From Collinsella sp. WCA1-178-WT-3 (M1) (GTDB lineage: Bacteria > Actinomycetota > Coriobacteriia > Coriobacteriales > Coriobacteriaceae): DNA of 64,000 bases. Shown in pieces: positions 60,953 through 64,000 of the stretch. The number at the start of each line of letters is the position of its first letter. Within the stretch, counting starts at the first letter, position 1. The stretch is taken from positions 36,008 through 100,007 of the forward strand of contig NZ_VUME01000007.1 of assembly GCF_009696325.1 (NCBI RefSeq). The letters are read 5' to 3'. The translations under genes and the position numbers were made by a program. Below the pieces are notes generated by a model that saw only the letters and a list, made by a program, of their open reading frames with translations, did no database searches and was not told where the DNA came from.

Positions 60953-61708
60953 TTAGATGTCGAACACGTAGCGCGAGCCCACGATCTTTTGGCGCCCGAG
61001 CAGCAAGGGCCGCTCGTCCGCATCGGCAAAGTACGCCTCCATATAAAAGAGCGGCTCGCCGACCGGCACCTCCAACAGCGGGGCCGTCTGAGCATCAGCG
61101 AGCGCGATCTCCACGGTACAGGGATCGGACTTGAGCGGTGCGCGGCCCGAATGCACGGCAACGATCGCAAAAATCGAATTGTCGGCGAGGTCCTCGTCGG
61201 CAAGCTGCTGCAGATAGGGATGGTCGGCCAGCACAAAGGCGTTGTTCTCGAGCATGACGGGCACGCCATCGGCCGTGCGCACGCGCTCGACCACGATGAG
61301 CTCGCAGCCGGGTTCCACGCCAAAAAACGCCGCGTCCTCGCGCGTCGCCGCAACCACCGTGCGCGACACCAGGCGCGCTCCGGCCGCCATGTCGTTGGCA
61401 GCGCAGGCCTCGGTAAAACTCTGGACGTCGCCTTTCTGGACAATCTTGCGCTTGAGCTTGGGCGCACACACAAACGTGCCCCTCCCCTGCTGACGGTTGA
61501 GATATCCCGCGCGCGACAACTCCTCAATGGCGCGACGCACGGTAATGCGCCCCACGCCGTAGGACTTCGCGAGCTCCATCTCGGAAGGAATGCGCGAGCC
61601 GGCAGCGTACACGCCGCGCGCAATCTCGCCCTTTAGGTCGTCCATAACCTGCTGGTACAGCGGCACGGCGGACACGTCAGTACGGTCGGTCTTGCTATCG
61701 GCTACCAT
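60953..61708 (-). CDS. GntR/HutC-family transcriptional regulator
   Basis: 251 residues. N-terminal winged helix-turn-helix (about 15-80: LYQQVMDDLKGEIARGVY, SEMELAKSYGVGRITVRRAI, GRGTFV) and a C-terminal UTRA ligand domain (about 95-245) that senses sugar phosphates or similar effectors. It likely controls the downstream FrlB-like gene, with the sugar-phosphate substrate as inducer. It starts two bases after the recQ stop, so part of its expression may depend on recQ transcription. Confidence 0.9.
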   Translation of the reverse strand: MVADSKTDRTDVSAVPLYQQVMDDLKGEIARGVYAAGSRIPSEMELAKSYGVGRITVRRAIEELSRAGYLNRQQGRGTFVCAPKLKRKIVQKGDVQSFTEACAANDMAAGARLVSRTVVAATREDAAFFGVEPGCELIVVERVRTADGVPVMLENNAFVLADHPYLQQLADEDLADNSIFAIVAVHSGRAPLKSDPCTVEIALADAQTAPLLEVPVGEPLFYMEAYFADADERPLLLGRQKIVGSRYVFDI

Positions 61709-61710
61709 CG

Positions 61711-63687
61711 TTACGCTCCATCCCGTGCATGCTCGGATTCAAACTCTTCAATCGCCGCCATAAACTGCTCGCCAAAGGCGTCGGCTTTTTTCTCGCCAAT
61801 GCCGTTGACCCGGATAAGCTCGTCGCGCGTCTGAGGGCGCAGGCGGCACAGACCGCGCAGCGCCTTATCGGAGAAGACCATGTACGGCGCCATCTCCAGC
61901 TCGGTCGAAATCTCCTTGCGGAGTGCCCGCAAGCGCTCGAACAGCTCGACATCGTCGCCCACGCGCGGGCGCTGATCCAGCTCGGCCTCCTCGCGCAGCA
62001 GATCCACCGCACGGAGGGCGCGGACCGAGGCCTTGCGCTTGGATGCACGACGCTTAACGGTAAAGGCAAACGCCTCGTCCTCGACCTCGCCGGCACGCGG
62101 GCCCAGTCCCACGACCGGGTACTGTCCCTGTGAGGTTGCCAAATAACCGCGGCCGCACAGCTGCCCGATGATGTCCTTGATGCGCCCGACCGATTCGCTC
62201 GACAGCTCACCGTAGCCGCGGTCCTCGTCCAGATGCATCTGGCGAATGCGCTCGGTGTTGCCGCCGTGGAGCACGTCGGCGATCAGCGACTTGCCAAAAC
62301 GCATGGGACGCGTAGCCACATAGCGCACGGCGGCGCGGGCCATATCGGTGACGTCCTCGACCTCGAACTGCGTGAGGCAGTTGCTGCAGTTGCCGCAGCC
62401 CTCGGCGTCGTCCGTGGCGGCACCGCTAGCACCGGCCGCAGCGGCATGCTCGGCCGCAGCCTCGTCGCCAAAGTAGCGCAGCATGTATTCGCGCAGGCAG
62501 CCGGTGGTATTGCAGTAGCCCTCCATCTGGCTGAGCAGGCGGTATCGATTCTGGAGCGCCCACGCGCGTTGCTCGTCATCGAGCGCCTCGTCGGCAACAT
62601 CGCCGCGATCGATCAAAAAGCGACGCATACGAAAATCATTGCCGTTCCACAGCAAATGGCAGCTGGCTGGGTCGCCATCGCGGCCGGCGCGGCCCGCCTC
62701 CTGGTAGTACGCCTCGATGCTCTCGGGCACGTTGTTGTGAATCACGTAGCGCACGTTGGGCTTGTCGATACCCATGCCAAAGGCGTTGGTGGCAACCATT
62801 ACCTGGATATCGTCGTCGATAAAGGCGCGCTGGCTTTGCCGGCGGGCGTCGTTGCCCATGCCGGCATGGTAGCGGCCAACGCGAATGCCGCTGGAGCCTA
62901 GCGCCTCGGCAAGCTCGCTTGCCAGCGCATCGACGGTCTTGCGAGTCGAGCAATACACGATGCCGCTTTCGCTCGAATGTGCGATCACATAGTCGCGCAC
63001 CCACGCGGCCTTGGCCTTGTCGCTCATCTCCTCGCAGCCAAAGTAGAGGTTCTTGCGATCGAAGCCCGTCACCACCGTCGCGGGGTTTTGCAGGCCGAGC
63101 ATCTGCTGAATGTCCGCGCGCACGCGCTCGGTCGCCGTAGCGGTAAAGGCCGCCACGATGGGGCGCTGCGGCAGGGAATCGATGAACTCGCGAATCTGCA
63201 GGTAGGCGGGACGGAAATCCTGGCCCCACTGGCTTACGCAGTGGGCCTCGTCAATGGCCACGAGCGGCACGCCAATGCCGGCGGCGGCCTCCCGCGCAAA
63301 AGCTAAAAAGCGCGGCTCGAGCAGACGCTCGGGTGCCACGTACATAAGCTGGTAGCGGCCCTCGCGCGCCCGCTTGAGCACGGTGTTTTGCTGGGCCGGA
63401 GTAAGACTGGAGTTGAGATAGCTGGGTCGCGCACCCGCCGCGAGCAATGCACGGGTCTGATCCTCCATAAGCGACAGCAGCGGACTCACCACAAAGGTGA
63501 TACCGGGCAGCATGAGCGCGGGCACCTGGTAGCAAATGGACTTGCCGGCGCCCGTGGGCATAACGCCCAACGCATCGCGGCCGGCAAGGATCGCATCGAC
63601 CATGCGGTCCTGCCCCGGGCGAAACGAGGTGTAGCCAAAATAGGCGCCGAGCGTATCGAGCGCCATCTGCTGCATGCTATCGGTCAT
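61711..63687 (-). CDS. recQ: ATP-dependent DNA helicase RecQ
   Basis: 658-residue 3'-5' helicase for recombination and fork repair. Helicase motifs: FRPGQDRMVDAIL (motif 0), MPTGAGKS (I), AIDEAHCVSQWGQDFRPAY (II), TATATERV (III), VATNAFGMGIDKPNVR and QEAGRAGRDG (V, VI). The RQC zinc site runs from the helicase core to CGNCSNC. The C-terminus (about 575-650) is an HRDC domain. AGGA precedes the ATG. Complete and of usual length. Confidence 0.96.
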   Translation of the reverse strand: MTDSMQQMALDTLGAYFGYTSFRPGQDRMVDAILAGRDALGVMPTGAGKSICYQVPALMLPGITFVVSPLLSLMEDQTRALLAAGARPSYLNSSLTPAQQNTVLKRAREGRYQLMYVAPERLLEPRFLAFAREAAAGIGVPLVAIDEAHCVSQWGQDFRPAYLQIREFIDSLPQRPIVAAFTATATERVRADIQQMLGLQNPATVVTGFDRKNLYFGCEEMSDKAKAAWVRDYVIAHSSESGIVYCSTRKTVDALASELAEALGSSGIRVGRYHAGMGNDARRQSQRAFIDDDIQVMVATNAFGMGIDKPNVRYVIHNNVPESIEAYYQEAGRAGRDGDPASCHLLWNGNDFRMRRFLIDRGDVADEALDDEQRAWALQNRYRLLSQMEGYCNTTGCLREYMLRYFGDEAAAEHAAAAGASGAATDDAEGCGNCSNCLTQFEVEDVTDMARAAVRYVATRPMRFGKSLIADVLHGGNTERIRQMHLDEDRGYGELSSESVGRIKDIIGQLCGRGYLATSQGQYPVVGLGPRAGEVEDEAFAFTVKRRASKRKASVRALRAVDLLREEAELDQRPRVGDDVELFERLRALRKEISTELEMAPYMVFSDKALRGLCRLRPQTRDELIRVNGIGEKKADAFGEQFMAAIEEFESEHARDGA

Positions 63688-63786
63688 GGTTTCCTAACGT
63701 CCAAGTCATCTGCCGCCGATTATACGCCGCCACGCGGACCGATGCCGCACGGCTGCCGGCCACGGGCAATGTAATCCGATGGGAAC

Positions 63787-63850
63787 GAGCGTGGATAATC
63801 TCCCACTTTGAGCCTGTCACCAAGCAAAAAACGGGAGATTATCCACGCTC
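63787..63850. repeat. Perfect 18-bp inverted repeat upstream of recQ
   Basis: Arms GAGCGTGGATAATCTCCC (63787-63804) and its exact complement (63833-63850) with a 28-bp centre containing AAAAAA. The arm end TCCACGCTC recurs as a word near 53067 and 57285. Not followed by a T-tract. Confidence 0.8.
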
Positions 63851-64000
63851 ATTCTTTGGTGAAGGGCAGCTAATTTGGGACGTGTCTCTATAGTTTTGTC
63901 AACCGCGTGCTTCGTGCCATTTCGGCATGACGCATCCGGGCGCCTGGCGCCCCCGCTCGGTTTCCTCTTCGGTTGATCCCGCCGCCCGCTAGGCCGCGTA
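63851..64000. other. Right end of the window, no gene recognised
   Basis: No frame with a convincing start or family match. TTGACA occurs at about 63901-63896 on the minus strand but lacks a correctly spaced -10. A gene could begin just beyond the window. Confidence 0.3.

Overview
The window looks like chromosome from a high-GC, monoderm gut actinobacterium of the Coriobacteriia, most likely Collinsella or a close relative. This is an inference from gene content, codon use, a secretin-free Tad pilus locus, a T-box on pheST and the tRNA set; no database was consulted. The sequence is mostly tightly packed housekeeping DNA with a few accessory patches, and most genes lie on the minus strand.

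Layout. 1-2634: an OmpR-type two-component pair and PstB, probably phosphate control. 2886-4226: a D,D-carboxypeptidase. 4285-8059: tRNA-Ser, two tRNA-Arg genes and a large unknown protein. 8134-12669: serS, proC, rlmH and an SPFH protein. 12740-19149: tRNA-Leu, tatD, rsmA, metG, rsmI, a GH5 protein lacking its acid/base residue, and tRNA-Phe. 19308-28895: a twelve-gene Tad/Flp pilus operon without a visible prepilin peptidase. 29153-35202: rsgA, a P-type Ca2+ ATPase with a structured leader, and pyk. 35405-39047: a phospholipase-like protein and a nickel ECF transporter (nikMN-nikQ-nikO) behind a NikR-type operator. 39294-43390: pheST with a T-box. 43511-47727: an M32 carboxypeptidase, glmM and an EamA permease. 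48018-52961: tRNA-Val followed by a patch of poorly known genes, including a VSR/DUF559-like protein, a DUF5710 protein and a frameshifted HNH nuclease. 53220-63687: an M16 peptidase, 5-FTHF cyclo-ligase, MetA of the acetyl type, a hydroxyacid dehydrogenase, and frlB-like, GntR and recQ genes.

The most unusual feature is a repeat family tied to tRNA genes. Five of the six tRNA genes (Ser-GCT, Arg-ACG twice, Leu-CAG, Phe-GAA) are followed by a second copy of their own 3' end plus terminator, displaced by an almost constant 186-190 bp. The copies are separated by an array of small perfect hairpins of about 95-105 bp. The junction always falls in the T-loop, and each array carries an inverted T-loop matching that locus's own tRNA. 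The hairpin architecture is conserved while its sequence varies. This looks like a small integrative or structural element that uses the tRNA T-loop as its site, and I know of no name for it.

Other signals are a kissing-loop leader in front of the Ca2+ ATPase, two copies of a MITE-like palindrome with 33-bp arms, and several families of intergenic palindromes.
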